NCBI RefSeq assembly: GCF_001411495.1
Contig: NZ_CP012981.1
Span: 3,286,001 to 3,350,000, forward strand
Reading direction: 5' to 3'
From: Burkholderia cepacia ATCC 25416
GTDB taxonomy: Bacteria > Pseudomonadota > Gammaproteobacteria > Burkholderiales > Burkholderiaceae
Length of the DNA: 64,000 nt
Under the pieces are notes generated by a model. That model had not been told where the DNA came from and ran no database searches. It was given only the letters and a program-made list of their open reading frames with translations. Position numbers and translations under genes: made by a program. Shown here piece after piece: positions 1-9,715 of the stretch. Each line of letters begins with the position of its first letter. Within the stretch, counting starts at the first letter, position 1.

Positions 1-161
1 GCCGCGTACTGGTCGTACAGCTTCTGCAGGCCCGCGTACTGCGGCGTGAAACCACACTCGCTCGCGGTGTTGACGATCAGCAGCACCTTGCCGCGATACG
101 CGTCGAGCGAGGCCGGCGCGCCGGCAAGCGTCTCTGCGCTGAACGAATACAGGGTGGACAT
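1..161 (-). CDS. Glutathione peroxidase, N-terminal part (cut by window edge)
   Basis: Reading leftward from the ATG at 161 gives 53 residues of a glutathione/thiol peroxidase of the Gpx/BtuE type; the rest lies outside the window. The fragment shows a thioredoxin-like strand ([18 protein letters not shown]), with cysteine in place of selenocysteine in ASECGFT, as is normal for bacterial enzymes that reduce hydroperoxides using thioredoxin or glutathione. An AAGGAG ribosome site lies about 7 bases upstream of the ATG. It is transcribed divergently from the ABC-F gene that follows. Confidence 0.85.
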   Translation of the reverse strand, partial: MSTLYSFSAETLAGAPASLDAYRGKVLLIVNTASECGFTPQYAGLQKLYDQYA

Positions 162-297
162 CGGGCACTCCTTTTACGAAACCGGATCGACGTGGAGTCT
201 AGGCGAAATTGCGCCATTGCGGCATCCGCCGAACGGCCAATGCCCGGCGCAGGCGGCGCGCAGTCTAGAATAGCGGTTTTGGCCAGTCATTTCCGCC

Positions 298-2229
298 GTG
301 ATCCGTTTCAATCAGTTCAGCCTTGCGCGCGGCACCAAGCCGCTGTTCGAGTCGACCTCCTTCGTACTCAATCCCGGCGAGAAAGCCGGCCTGATCGGCG
401 CGAACGGCGCCGGCAAGTCGACGCTGTTCTCGGTCCTGCGCGGCGAGCTGCACTCCGACGGCGGCGATTTCTCGATGCCGCCGTCGTGGCGGATCGCCCA
501 CGTGTCGCAGGAAACACCCGCCGTCGACCGCTCGGCGCTCGACTACACGCTCGACGGCGACGCCGCGCTGCGCGAGATCGAGGCGCGCATCGCCGCCGCG
601 TCTGCCGCGCATGACGGCGCCGCCGAAGCCGACGCGCACGCGGCGTTCGCCGACGCCGACGGCTACACCGCGCCGGCCCGTGCCGAGGCGCTGCTGCTCG
701 GTCTCGGCTTCACGCTCGCGCAGACGCGCGAATCCGTCGCCAGCTTCTCCGGCGGCTGGCGCATGCGCCTGAATCTCGCGCAGGCGCTGATGTGCCGCTC
801 CGACCTGCTGCTGCTCGACGAACCGACGAACCACCTCGACCTCGACGCGATCGTCTGGCTCGAAGACTGGCTGCACCGCTACCCCGGCACGCTCGTCGTG
901 ATCTCGCACGACCGCGAATTCCTCGATTCGATCTGCAATGTCACGCTGCACCTGGAAAACCGCCAGGTGAAGCGCTACGGCGGCAACTACTCGCAGTTCG
1001 AAGTGCTGCGCGCGCAGCAACTGGCGCTGCAGCAAAGCGCCTACGAAAAGCAGCAGAAGACGATCGAGCACCTGCAGAGCTTCGTCGACCGCTTCAAGGC
1101 CAAGGCGACCAAGGCCAAGCAGGCGCAGAGCCGGATGAAGGCGCTCGAGAAGATGGAGCTGATCGCGCCCGCGCACATCGCGTCGCCGTTCACGTTCGAA
1201 TTCCGCACGCCCGATGCCGCGCCGAACCCGATGATGGTGATGGAAGACGTCCGCTGCGGCTACCACGCCGACGGCGGAGCGGAGATCCCGATCGTCGAGC
1301 GCGTTGCGCTGTCGATCCAGAACGGCCAGCGCATCGGCCTGCTCGGCGCGAACGGCCAGGGCAAGTCGACGCTGATCAAGACGCTGGCCGGCACGCTCGC
1401 ACCGCTGTCGGGGCACGTCCGCGACGGCAAGGGGCTGACGATCGGCTATTTCGCGCAGCACCAGCTCGAAACGTTGCGTGAGGACGATTCGCCGCTGGCG
1501 CATCTGGCGCGGCTCGCGCCCGACACGCGCGAGCAGGAACTGCGCGACTTCCTCGGCGGCTTCAACTTCTCCGGCGACATGGCAACCAGCCCGGTCGGGC
1601 CGTTTTCGGGCGGCGAAAAGGCACGCCTCGCGCTCGCGCTGATCATCTGGCAGAAGCCGAATCTGCTGCTGCTCGACGAACCGACCAACCACCTCGACCT
1701 CGAAACGCGCCATGCGCTGACGATGGCGCTCGCGCAGTTCGAGGGCACGCTGATCCTCGTCTCGCACGACCGCCACCTGCTGCGCGCGACGACCGACCAG
1801 TTCATGCTGGTCGCGAAACACCGGCTGCAGCCGTTCGACGGCGACCTCGACGACTACCGCGACTGGCTGCTGCAGCACGCGGCCGAGCAGCGCGCCGCCG
1901 CGAAGGCGGACAGCGCGGCTTCGTCGGCCGCGGGTGCCGCGGCCAACCGCAAGGACCAGAAGCGTCAGGCCGCCGAGGAACGGCAGCGCCTGTCGGTGCT
2001 GAAGAAGCCGCTGCAGACGCGTATCACGAAGCTCGAAAAGGAAATGGAGACGCTGCACGCGGAGAAGGCACGCCTCGACGCATTCGTCGCAGATCCGGCG
2101 AGCTACGACGCCGAGCGCAAGACGGAGTTGACCGATGCGATCCGCAAGCTCGGGGACGTCAACACGCGTCTCGAGACGGTCGAGGCCGACTGGCTTGCCG
2201 CGCAGGAAGAGCTCGAGCAGATCGGCTGA
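298..2229 (+). CDS. ABC-F family ATPase, YheS-like
   Basis: A 643-residue protein with two ABC ATPase domains and no membrane segments, the layout of the ABC-F translation factors. Walker A motifs GANGAGKST (about 33-41) and GANGQGKST (about 350-358), ABC signatures SFSGGW (about 148) and FSGGEK, and two LLLLDEPTNHLDL Walker B motifs (about 170 and 456) are all intact. A charged linker lies between the domains and a Lys/Glu-rich coiled tail follows the second. Length and N-terminus fit YheS (E. coli 637 residues) rather than EttA or Uup. ABC-F proteins act at the ribosomal E site; the exact role of YheS is not settled. The start is GTG. Confidence 0.9.
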   Translation: MIRFNQFSLARGTKPLFESTSFVLNPGEKAGLIGANGAGKSTLFSVLRGELHSDGGDFSMPPSWRIAHVSQETPAVDRSALDYTLDGDAALREIEARIAAASAAHDGAAEADAHAAFADADGYTAPARAEALLLGLGFTLAQTRESVASFSGGWRMRLNLAQALMCRSDLLLLDEPTNHLDLDAIVWLEDWLHRYPGTLVVISHDREFLDSICNVTLHLENRQVKRYGGNYSQFEVLRAQQLALQQSAYEKQQKTIEHLQSFVDRFKAKATKAKQAQSRMKALEKMELIAPAHIASPFTFEFRTPDAAPNPMMVMEDVRCGYHADGGAEIPIVERVALSIQNGQRIGLLGANGQGKSTLIKTLAGTLAPLSGHVRDGKGLTIGYFAQHQLETLREDDSPLAHLARLAPDTREQELRDFLGGFNFSGDMATSPVGPFSGGEKARLALALIIWQKPNLLLLDEPTNHLDLETRHALTMALAQFEGTLILVSHDRHLLRATTDQFMLVAKHRLQPFDGDLDDYRDWLLQHAAEQRAAAKADSAASSAAGAAANRKDQKRQAAEERQRLSVLKKPLQTRITKLEKEMETLHAEKARLDAFVADPASYDAERKTELTDAIRKLGDVNTRLETVEADWLAAQEELEQIG

Positions 2230-2431
2230 CCGCTGTCGCGGCACAACCGGCCGGTACGCCAGCCCGGCGTGCCGGCTGCCTCGGGACCGCAGCACCTTGA
2301 TATCGCGACACCTCGACAGGCCCATCCGTCCTTCTTCGGGCCCGGATGCGACAAGGCCGGGCGCACGGTCCCGGCCTGTTCATTCACTACCGTCGTCACC
2401 CGGTTCGCCGGCCATCCGCCAGGCTGCCGGC

Positions 2432-2698
2432 TCAGCGGCGCGGCAGCGTATCGCGCGGCATCTGCTCGTCGTCGCCCATCAGGTACCGGCGCCCTTCGGT
2501 CGGCCGCCGGATCGCGGCAGCGACTTCCGCTTCCGTCACGTCCTCGGACACGACCTTGCGCGCGAGACGCCCCTCTTCGTCGATCCATTCGACGATCCGG
2601 CATCCACCGCCCCAGGGTTGCCGAATCGGCTCCGACACGCGGCAGCCGCGCAGGTTGTAAAGGCGTCCGCCCGGCGCTTCCCCATAGGATTTCAACAT
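2432..2698 (-). CDS. Conserved-looking hypothetical protein, 88 residues
   Basis: A small soluble protein I do not recognise. The ATG at 2698 is preceded by GAAGGGA at a suitable distance, which favours it over an in-frame start 30 bases upstream. It begins MLKSYGEAPGGRLYNLRGC, has a WGGGCRIVEWIDEEGR stretch suggesting a short beta meander, and ends acidic then basic. There is no signal peptide or membrane segment. It sits alone between the ABC-F ATPase and radA, and its codon use matches its neighbours, so it is probably a genuine core gene of unknown function. Confidence 0.65.
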   Translation of the reverse strand: MLKSYGEAPGGRLYNLRGCRVSEPIRQPWGGGCRIVEWIDEEGRLARKVVSEDVTEAEVAAAIRRPTEGRRYLMGDDEQMPRDTLPRR

Positions 2699-2844
2699 AG
2701 GTTCCCTTCGCATTGCGCGGTTCGACAATCCGGCAAAGGATAGGGAAAAGCGATGTCCGGCGGGTTACAGAAGCCTACATATTCTTTACAACGAATTACG
2801 CGCCAGATCGCCGGCAGGCCCGGCCCGCGTGCCCGTGCAGCCGG

Positions 2845-4221
2845 TCACTCGAGATCGCGCACGCGGTCGATCGCCTGCTCGAGCCGATCGACGGCCATCA
2901 CGTTCAGCCCTTCGATCGGCTGCTTCGGCGCATTCGCCTTCGGGATCAACGCGGACGTGAAACCGAGCTTCGCGGCCTCGCGCAGCCGCTCCTGCCCGCG
3001 CGGCGACGGCCGGATCTCGCCCGCCAGCCCGACTTCGCCGAACACGATCAGCCCCTTCGGCAGCGCCTTGTTGCGCATCGACGAATGGATCGCGAGCAGC
3101 ACCGCGAGGTCGGCGGCCGGCTCGGTGATCTTCACGCCGCCCACCGCATTGAGGAACACGTCCTGGTCGAAGCACGCGATGCCCGCATGACGGTGCAGCA
3201 CCGCGAGCAGCATCGCGAGCCGGTTCTGTTCGAGGCCGACCGCGAGCCGGCGCGGGTTCGGCACGTGTGCGGTGTCGACGAGCGCCTGGACTTCGACGAG
3301 CAGCGGGCGCGTGCCCTCCTGTGTAACGAGCACGCACGAGCCGGGCACGACCTGCTCGTGCTGCGACAGGAACAGTGCGGACGGATTCGCGACGCCGCGC
3401 AGCCCGCGCTCCGTCATCGCGAACACACCGAGTTCGTTGACCGCGCCGAAGCGGTTCTTGAACGCGCGCACGAGCCGGAACGACGAGTGCGTGTCGCCTT
3501 CGAAGTACAGGACCGTGTCGACGATGTGCTCGAGCACGCGCGGGCCGGCCAGATTGCCTTCCTTCGTCACGTGCCCGACCATGATGATCGCGGTGCCCGA
3601 CTGCTTCGCGATGCGCGTGAGCTGCGCCGCGCATTCGCGCACCTGCGCGACGGAGCCGGGGGCCGACGTGAGCGCTTCCGAATAGACGGTCTGGATCGAG
3701 TCGATCACGGCCACGTCCGGCCGCTCCGTGTCGATCGCGGCCTGGATCTTCTCGAGCTGGATCTCGGCAAGCAGCTTCAGTTCGTCTGCCGGCGCACCGC
3801 CGTCGAGCAGCGCAAGCCGTTGCGCGCGCAACGCGATTTGCGCGGCCGATTCCTCGCCGCTGATATAGAGCGCACGCCGCTCGCTCGCGATGTCCGCGAG
3901 CGATTGCAGCAGCAGCGTCGATTTGCCGATACCCGGATCGCCGCCGATCAGTACGACGCCGCCCGGCACGAGCCCGCCGCCGAGCACGCGGTCGAATTCG
4001 CCGATGCCGGTGGAGAAGCGCGGCACGTCGGCTGCTTCGATGTCGACGAGACGCTGCACGGGCGCACGCTTCGCGAGCGACTGGAAACGATGGGCCGACG
4101 GCGTTTCAGGAACCGATTCGACGAGCGTATTCCAGGCCTGGCACGACGGGCATTGCCCTTGCCACTTCGGGGTCTGTCCACCGCACTCGCTGCAGACGTA
4201 TACAGTTTTCTGTTTGGCCAC
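2845..4221 (-). CDS. radA: DNA repair protein RadA
   Basis: A 458-residue protein (E. coli RadA has 460). The N-terminal zinc finger has C10, C13, C24 and C27. A RecA-like ATPase follows with Walker A GGDPGIGKST (93-102), then the RadA-specific KNRFG motif near residue 260, and a Lon-like C-terminal domain. RadA is a hexameric helicase that drives branch migration of recombination intermediates. The start is GTG at 4221, chosen because MAKQKTVYVCSECG is the family N-terminus; the frame stays open far upstream, inside alr on the same strand. It begins 11 bases after the alr stop, so alr-radA is an operon. Confidence 0.95.
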   Translation of the reverse strand: MAKQKTVYVCSECGGQTPKWQGQCPSCQAWNTLVESVPETPSAHRFQSLAKRAPVQRLVDIEAADVPRFSTGIGEFDRVLGGGLVPGGVVLIGGDPGIGKSTLLLQSLADIASERRALYISGEESAAQIALRAQRLALLDGGAPADELKLLAEIQLEKIQAAIDTERPDVAVIDSIQTVYSEALTSAPGSVAQVRECAAQLTRIAKQSGTAIIMVGHVTKEGNLAGPRVLEHIVDTVLYFEGDTHSSFRLVRAFKNRFGAVNELGVFAMTERGLRGVANPSALFLSQHEQVVPGSCVLVTQEGTRPLLVEVQALVDTAHVPNPRRLAVGLEQNRLAMLLAVLHRHAGIACFDQDVFLNAVGGVKITEPAADLAVLLAIHSSMRNKALPKGLIVFGEVGLAGEIRPSPRGQERLREAAKLGFTSALIPKANAPKQPIEGLNVMAVDRLEQAIDRVRDLE

Positions 4222-4232
4222 GCGCGATGCCC

Positions 4233-5303
4233 TTATTCCGCGCGCACGGGCACACGGCCGGCGACTGCACACATCAGCTCGTAACCGATCGTGCCGCAAT
4301 GGCGGGCGACGTCGTCGATCGGCAATGCATTGCCCCACAGCTCGACACGCGCGCCGACGCCGGCTTGCGGGCACGGGGTCAGGTCGACGGTAATCATGTC
4401 CATCGACACGCGACCGACGATCCGCGTGCGGATGCCGTCGACGATCACGGGCGTGCCTTCGGGCGCGACCCGCGGATAACCGTCCGCATAACCGCATGCG
4501 ACCACGCCGATCCGCATCGGCGCCTGCGCGGAAAACGTCGAGCCGTAGCCGATCGCCTGGCCCTTCGCGATCGTCTGCACCGCGATCAGTTCGGACGCGA
4601 GCGTCATCGCCGGCTTCAGCCCCGTGTCGGCGATGTCGGACGACAGCCCCGACGGCGACGCGCCGTACAGCACGATCCCCGGGCGCACCCAGTCGAAATG
4701 CGTGTCCGGATGCCACAGCACGGCGGCCGAGTTCGCGAGACTGCGCGCGCCGGCGATGTTTTCCGCGCCGCGCTCGAACGTCGCGAGCTGCTCGGCGACG
4801 CCGCGCTCGTTGTCCGCATCCGAAAAATGGGTCATCAACGTGATCTGGCCGATGCCGGGGCACGCGCGGGCGCGCTCCCACGCGGCGCGGTATTTCTCCG
4901 GCAGGTAGCCGAGCCGGTTCATCCCGCTGTTCATCTTCAGCTGCACGTTGACGGGTTTCGACAGCCGCGCCGTTTCCAGCATCCGCATCTGCTCGTCGTT
5001 GTGGACGGTCGTCGTCAGGCTGTAGCGGTCGATCACGTCGATGTCGGTCGAGCGGAAGAACCCCTCCAGCAGCAGGATCGGGCCGGCCCAGCCGAGCTCG
5101 CGCAGCTTGACTGCCTCGTCGAGGTCGAGCAGGCCGAAGCCGTCGGTGCCGCGCAGGCCCGGAAACGCGCGGGCGAGACCGTGCCCGTACGCGTTCGCCT
5201 TGACGACCGCCCAGACCTTGGACGGGCCGGCAAAGCGGCGGACGACGGAGAGATTGTTCGCGAGAGCGGCGGTGTGGATGGTGGCGGAGATCGGGCGCGG
5301 CAT
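4233..5303 (-). CDS. alr: Alanine racemase
   Basis: A 356-residue fold-type III PLP enzyme that interconverts L- and D-alanine for peptidoglycan. The PLP lysine is K35 in [10 protein letters not shown], and the C-terminal [13 protein letters not shown] region, with its GTPV and GRVSMDM neighbours, is typical of the beta domain. Length is normal. It is the first gene of an operon with radA, and its promoter lies in the 218-base intergenic region shared with divergent lplT. Confidence 0.95.
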   Translation of the reverse strand: MPRPISATIHTAALANNLSVVRRFAGPSKVWAVVKANAYGHGLARAFPGLRGTDGFGLLDLDEAVKLRELGWAGPILLLEGFFRSTDIDVIDRYSLTTTVHNDEQMRMLETARLSKPVNVQLKMNSGMNRLGYLPEKYRAAWERARACPGIGQITLMTHFSDADNERGVAEQLATFERGAENIAGARSLANSAAVLWHPDTHFDWVRPGIVLYGASPSGLSSDIADTGLKPAMTLASELIAVQTIAKGQAIGYGSTFSAQAPMRIGVVACGYADGYPRVAPEGTPVIVDGIRTRIVGRVSMDMITVDLTPCPQAGVGARVELWGNALPIDDVARHCGTIGYELMCAVAGRVPVRAE

Positions 5304-5521
5304 GGGAAATTTACGTAAAGACGCTTGCGAATCATCAGCTTACCGCGCCTTTTGAGCACTGAAGCCGACAACTTGCGGAACGATCGGGGAATCTTGCTAG
5401 TCCGAACTGGCGTATTTTCATGTTATAAAGCCGTGCGCACAACCCATTTCGAACGGAATAAGCCGATCGCATACCAGGCGGCCTACGCGGCCCTGCCGCA
5501 GCGACGAAAGCATCGCATCAG

Positions 5522-6829
5522 ATGAAAAAAGGTTTTTACACCATCATGGCCGCGCAGTTTTTCTCGTCGCTGGCCGACAATGCGCTCCTCATCGCCGCCA
5601 TCGCCCTGCTGAAAGACCTTCACGCCCCCAACTGGATGACACCGCTGTTGAAGCTGTTCTTCGTGTTGTCCTATGTGGTGCTGGCGGCGTATGTCGGTGC
5701 GTTCGCGGATTCGCGCCCGAAGGGCCGCGTGATGTTCATCACCAACTCGATCAAGGTGGTCGGCTGCATGATCATGCTGTTCGGCGCCCACCCGCTGATC
5801 GCGTACGGGATCGTCGGCTTCGGCGCGGCAGCCTACTCGCCCGCGAAATACGGCATTCTCACCGAGCTGCTGCCGGCCGACCGGCTGGTCGCCGCCAACG
5901 GCTGGATCGAAGGCACGACCGTCAGCTCGATCATCCTCGGCACCGTGCTCGGCGGTGCGCTGATCAGCCCGCACATCGCGTCGCACGTGATCGCGCACAC
6001 CCCCGCCTGGATCGGCACGCCCGCCGAAGCGGCGATGGCGATCATCATGGCGATCTACGTGGTCGCCGCGCTGTTCAACCTGCGCATTCCCGATACCGGC
6101 GCCCGCTACCCGAAGCAGGAACGCGGCCCGGTCAAGCTCCTCACCGATTTCGCCGACTGCTTCATGGTGCTGTGGCGCGACAAGCTCGGCCAGATCTCGC
6201 TGGCGGTCACGACGCTGTTCTGGGGGGCAGGTGCGACGCTGCAGTTCATCGTGCTGAAGTGGGCTGAAGTCTCGCTCGGCATGTCGCTGTCGGAAGGCGC
6301 GATCCTCCAGGCCGTGGTCGCCGTCGGCGTCGCGGCCGGCGCAATCGCCGCCGCGGCCCGGATCCCGTTGAAGAAGTCGCTGACCGTGCTGCCCGTCGGC
6401 ATCGTCATGGGCATCGCGGTGATGCTGATGGCGTTCTACACGCGCGACCTGTTCCCGCCGCACTGGGCCGTGCATTTCGGCCACCTGCGCATGCCCGTGT
6501 ACCTGATCATCGCGTACATCTTCCTGATGTGCGTGGGCGCGCTGTCCGGTTACTTCGTGGTTCCGATGAACGCGCTGCTGCAGCATCGCGGCCACGTGCT
6601 GCTGTCGGCCGGCCACTCGATCGCGGTGCAGAACTTCAACGAGAACCTGTCGGTGCTCGTGATGCTGTGCCTGTATGCGGTGCTCGTGTGGCTCGACGTG
6701 CCGGTCGGCGTCGTGATCGTCCTGTTCGGCACGTTCGTCTGCCTGACGATGTGGCTCGTGATGCGCCGCCACCAGGCGAACCAGCGCCAGTTCGACTCGG
6801 TCGCGCTGATCGGCGAATCGCGGCACTGA
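5522..6829 (+). CDS. lplT: Lysophospholipid transporter LplT
   Basis: A 435-residue inner-membrane protein of the major facilitator superfamily with about 12 hydrophobic segments. The start MKKGFYTIMAAQFFSSLADNA and the loop SPAKYGILTELLP match LplT, which flips lysophospholipids back across the inner membrane for re-acylation. In E. coli lplT is coupled to aas; here no acyltransferase gene is adjacent and thiD follows 58 bases downstream on the same strand. A TATAAA stretch near 5425 in the AT-richer upstream region could be a -10 element, but I could not pair it with a convincing -35. Confidence 0.92.
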   Translation: MKKGFYTIMAAQFFSSLADNALLIAAIALLKDLHAPNWMTPLLKLFFVLSYVVLAAYVGAFADSRPKGRVMFITNSIKVVGCMIMLFGAHPLIAYGIVGFGAAAYSPAKYGILTELLPADRLVAANGWIEGTTVSSIILGTVLGGALISPHIASHVIAHTPAWIGTPAEAAMAIIMAIYVVAALFNLRIPDTGARYPKQERGPVKLLTDFADCFMVLWRDKLGQISLAVTTLFWGAGATLQFIVLKWAEVSLGMSLSEGAILQAVVAVGVAAGAIAAAARIPLKKSLTVLPVGIVMGIAVMLMAFYTRDLFPPHWAVHFGHLRMPVYLIIAYIFLMCVGALSGYFVVPMNALLQHRGHVLLSAGHSIAVQNFNENLSVLVMLCLYAVLVWLDVPVGVVIVLFGTFVCLTMWLVMRRHQANQRQFDSVALIGESRH

Positions 6830-6887
6830 CGCTACACTTCCCGTTTCCGTCCGCCGGCGCCGGTCTCCAAACCGGCGCATTGCCCCG

Positions 6888-7697
6888 ATGACGCACCCGA
6901 TACCCAACATCCTGACGATCGCCGGCTCCGATTCGGGCGGCGGCGCAGGCATCCAGGCCGACCTGAAGACGTTCTCCGCGCTGGGCGCCTACGGCGCCAG
7001 CGCGATCACCGCGTTGACCGCCCAGAACACCCGCGGCGTAACGGGCGTGCATGCGCCGGACGCGGCGTTCGTGGCCGCACAGCTCGACGCGGTGTTCAGC
7101 GACATCCGCATCGATGCGGTCAAGATCGGGATGCTCGCGAATGCGGCGATCGTGCACGCGGTCGCCGACGCGCTGCGGCGTTATGCGCCACGCTTCGTCG
7201 TACTCGACACGGTGATGATCTCGAAGAGCTCGCACGCGCTGCTGGCGCCCGACGCCGTCGACGCGTTGCGCGATGCGCTGCTGCCGCTCGCGACGGTCGT
7301 GACGCCGAACCTGCCCGAAGCGGCCGCGCTGCTGAACGACGTGCCCGCCACCACGGAAGACGACATGGTCCGGCAAGGCCGGGCTCTGCTACAGACGGGC
7401 GCGCGTGCCGTGCTGATGAAAGGCGGCCACCTGCCGGACGCGTCCGCGAGCCCCGACTGGCTCGTCGAAGCGGCGCGCACCGTGCGGCTCGACGGTGCAC
7501 GCGTACCGGTCAGCAACACGCACGGCACCGGCTGCACGCTGTCGTCGGCGATCGCCGCGCTGCTTCCGCAACAGCCCGACCTCGAAAGCGCAGTGCGCGA
7601 AGCCAAGACCTACCTGACCGGCGCGATCGCCGCGAGCGGCCACCTCGACGTCGGCCACGGCGTCGGCCCCGTCCATCACTTCCATCGCTGGTGGTAA
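6888..7697 (+). CDS. thiD: Hydroxymethylpyrimidine/phosphomethylpyrimidine kinase
   Basis: A 269-residue ribokinase-like enzyme that phosphorylates HMP and HMP-P in thiamine biosynthesis. It has the N-terminal AGSDSGGGAGIQADLKTF motif, the central VMISKSSHALL and the C-terminal anion-hole motif NTHGTGCTLSSAIAA. The spacer before it shows no TPP riboswitch consensus. It is probably cotranscribed with lplT and converges on the DUF1853 gene, which ends 18 bases away. Confidence 0.93.
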   Translation: MTHPIPNILTIAGSDSGGGAGIQADLKTFSALGAYGASAITALTAQNTRGVTGVHAPDAAFVAAQLDAVFSDIRIDAVKIGMLANAAIVHAVADALRRYAPRFVVLDTVMISKSSHALLAPDAVDALRDALLPLATVVTPNLPEAAALLNDVPATTEDDMVRQGRALLQTGARAVLMKGGHLPDASASPDWLVEAARTVRLDGARVPVSNTHGTGCTLSSAIAALLPQQPDLESAVREAKTYLTGAIAASGHLDVGHGVGPVHHFHRWW

Positions 7698-7715
7698 GCG
7701 CCGGCTGACGCGACG

Positions 7716-8681
7716 TCAGTGATCCTGCGCCGCGAACGCCTGCGCGCGCACCGGCCAGTCGTCCGGCACGACGAACCCGCGCGCCCGTTCGCGCCAGGTG
7801 CCGTCACCGCCCTGTTCATGAATACCGATCAGCGCGGGGGCCTCGCGCGTCGTCAACACGGGCGGCAGTTCCAGAGCGGCCGCCAGCGGTTCCGGCTCGA
7901 ATCCGGTATCGGCGGCGGCACGCCGCGGCGCCAGCCACGCCAGCCTCGGCAACACACTCCATGCGGCGCCGGCGGGCTGCGCGGCCGCCCACGCCGGCCA
8001 CTGCGCGTGCGTCAGCCAGAATCCGCGCGGGTGATCCGGCGCGATTTCGGCGGACACCGGCGGCAACGGCTCGCCGTGCGGATAGAACAACCAGCCCTTG
8101 ATGAACATCTGCGCGTCGGACGGCGCGCCGTAGCCGAGCCGCGCGAACCCGTCGTGTTCGCCGAGGCGCAACTGGTGATCGAGCAGCCGGCTGCGCTTGC
8201 GGTCGAACCGGTCGACGAGATTGGGGCCGACGAAGTCGGCAAGCGATGCACCGTCGCGTACCGGCGCGCACAAATAGCACTTCACCGCGAGTTCCCAATG
8301 CAGGCGCTGACCGCCCGGCGCGTCGACGAGAAAATCGACTTCGCCGAGCGTCTTGCCGTTGCTGCGCAGCGGGAGATTGGCCGCGACGAGCCGCAGCGAC
8401 GGGCCGTGCGTCAGGAAATACTCGAGCAGGCATTCCGCGTAGCGGCCGAGCCGGGTGGGCCGGAACCCGTCGAGCGCGCGATGCAGCGGCCCGGGCTGCG
8501 CATCGAGCGCGGCGAGCCATGCGTGGACGGCCGACTGCCCGGCCGCATCCGGCCACGGGCGCGCAAGCGGCGCTCCCGGTACCGCGGTGAGGAGGCTCGG
8601 GCTGGCAAGCAACCAGCCCAGATCGCGAACCGCGGCGTCATGCAGCGTATCGACGAATGCGCACGCCGCGCCCGTCGTCAT
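7716..8681 (-). CDS. DUF1853 family protein
   Basis: A 321-residue soluble protein that I assign to DUF1853 from motifs such as GRYAECLLEYF, NGKTLGEVDFLV and HWELAVKCYL. The invariant-looking acidic and lysine residues (E...D...E.K) in GEVDFLVD...LHWELAVK resemble a PD-(D/E)XK nuclease core. That resemblance is my inference from the pattern, not an established function. The ATG at 8681 overlaps the stop of the upstream uracil-DNA glycosylase gene (ATGA), so it is the last gene of a translationally coupled operon with tsaB, rimI and udg. Confidence 0.75.
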   Translation of the reverse strand: MTTGAACAFVDTLHDAAVRDLGWLLASPSLLTAVPGAPLARPWPDAAGQSAVHAWLAALDAQPGPLHRALDGFRPTRLGRYAECLLEYFLTHGPSLRLVAANLPLRSNGKTLGEVDFLVDAPGGQRLHWELAVKCYLCAPVRDGASLADFVGPNLVDRFDRKRSRLLDHQLRLGEHDGFARLGYGAPSDAQMFIKGWLFYPHGEPLPPVSAEIAPDHPRGFWLTHAQWPAWAAAQPAGAAWSVLPRLAWLAPRRAAADTGFEPEPLAAALELPPVLTTREAPALIGIHEQGGDGTWRERARGFVVPDDWPVRAQAFAAQDH

Positions 8682-9715
8682 TGCCCGGCCGGCCCGTTCA
8701 CGTCGGCGCCTTCCGCGCGCCGGAACGTGTCGCGTGCGAGGCACAGGTCGGCCCATGCCTTCGACTTGTCCTGCAGGCTGCGCAACAGGTATGCCGGGTG
8801 GTAGGTCACGATCACCGGCACGCCCTCGTACGCATGCACGCGCCCGCGCAGCGACGCGATGCTCGCATCCGTCTTCAGCAAGGTCTGCGCGGCGAAACGG
8901 CCGAGCGCGACGATCAGCTTCGGCTTCACGAGCGCGACCTGACGCTGCAGATAAGGCTCGCAGCGCGCGACCTCGTCCGGCTCCGGGTTACGGTTGCCGG
9001 GCGGCCGGCACTTGATCACGTTCGCGATGTACACGTTGTCGCCGCGCTGGAGCGCCAGCGACTGCAGCATGTTGTCGAGCAGCTTGCCGGCCTGGCCGAC
9101 GAACGGCTCGCCCTGCTTGTCCTCGTTCTCGCCCGGCGCTTCGCCGATCAGCATCCAGTCCGCTTCGCGGTCGCCGACCCCGAACACGGTGTTCGTTCGC
9201 TTCTCGCACAGCCGGCAGAGCGTGCAGTCGGCCACGCGCGCAGCCAGCGCGTCCCAGTCGAGTGTCGCAACCGGGGTTTCGGCGCGTCGCAATGGGGCCG
9301 CCGGCGCGGGATCGCCCGGCGGCGCCGCATCGAACCACGCAAAATCGTCGGCTCCGGCAGGCGGCGCATCGTCCATCGGCGGCATCGTGTCGGTCGATGC
9401 GACCGGCGCGGCGCGCGCGGGCACGCGATCGCCGTCGTCGACGCGGTGCGCCGGGGCGGCTGGCTCGCGAGCCGGCGGAACATCGACGTTCCGCGCCACT
9501 GCCGGCGTCGCCTCGTCTTGCACTGGCGTACGCGCGGTGCGCGCAGGTCGCTCGGTCGCAACGACGGCAGGTGCGGCGTTCTCCGCCCCCGTTTGCGCCG
9601 CGGCGGGCGCTTCGACTGCCGCACCCGCGTTCGCACCTTCATTCACGCCCTGCCCGCGCCGCACCCAGATCTGCGCGAGGCCCATTTCCTCGAGCGCCGC
9701 TTCAGCCCATGCCAT
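8678..9715 (-). CDS. Family 4 uracil-DNA glycosylase with long N-terminal extension
   Basis: A 345-residue protein whose last ~200 residues are a family 4 (UdgA-type) uracil-DNA glycosylase. It has CTLCRLC iron-sulfur cysteines, the [20 protein letters not shown] active-site stretch, CRPPGNRNP and the late HPAYLLR motif. It removes uracil from DNA using a 4Fe-4S-stabilised fold. Residues ~20-150 form an Ala/Pro/Thr-rich low-complexity extension not needed for catalysis. I chose the ATG at 9715 because GAGGGGG precedes it; the ATG at 9730 lacks a spaced ribosome site. It overlaps the end of rimI by 14 bases. Confidence 0.9.
   Translation of the reverse strand: MAWAEAALEEMGLAQIWVRRGQGVNEGANAGAAVEAPAAAQTGAENAAPAVVATERPARTARTPVQDEATPAVARNVDVPPAREPAAPAHRVDDGDRVPARAAPVASTDTMPPMDDAPPAGADDFAWFDAAPPGDPAPAAPLRRAETPVATLDWDALAARVADCTLCRLCEKRTNTVFGVGDREADWMLIGEAPGENEDKQGEPFVGQAGKLLDNMLQSLALQRGDNVYIANVIKCRPPGNRNPEPDEVARCEPYLQRQVALVKPKLIVALGRFAAQTLLKTDASIASLRGRVHAYEGVPVIVTYHPAYLLRSLQDKSKAWADLCLARDTFRRAEGADVNGPAGQ

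Noticed and set aside
265..2325. Very long minus-strand open frame opposite the ABC-F gene
   Set aside because: Arg/Leu/Val-rich composition of an antisense shadow in GC-rich DNA; the plus-strand frame has complete ATPase motifs.
2845..4881. Apparent 678-residue fusion ending in RadA
   Set aside because: The extra N-terminal part is the alr gene read in another frame on the same strand; the RadA start at 4221 matches the family.
6830..6887. Possible TPP riboswitch ahead of thiD
   Set aside because: The spacer is only 58 bases and lacks the conserved CTGAGA and related elements.
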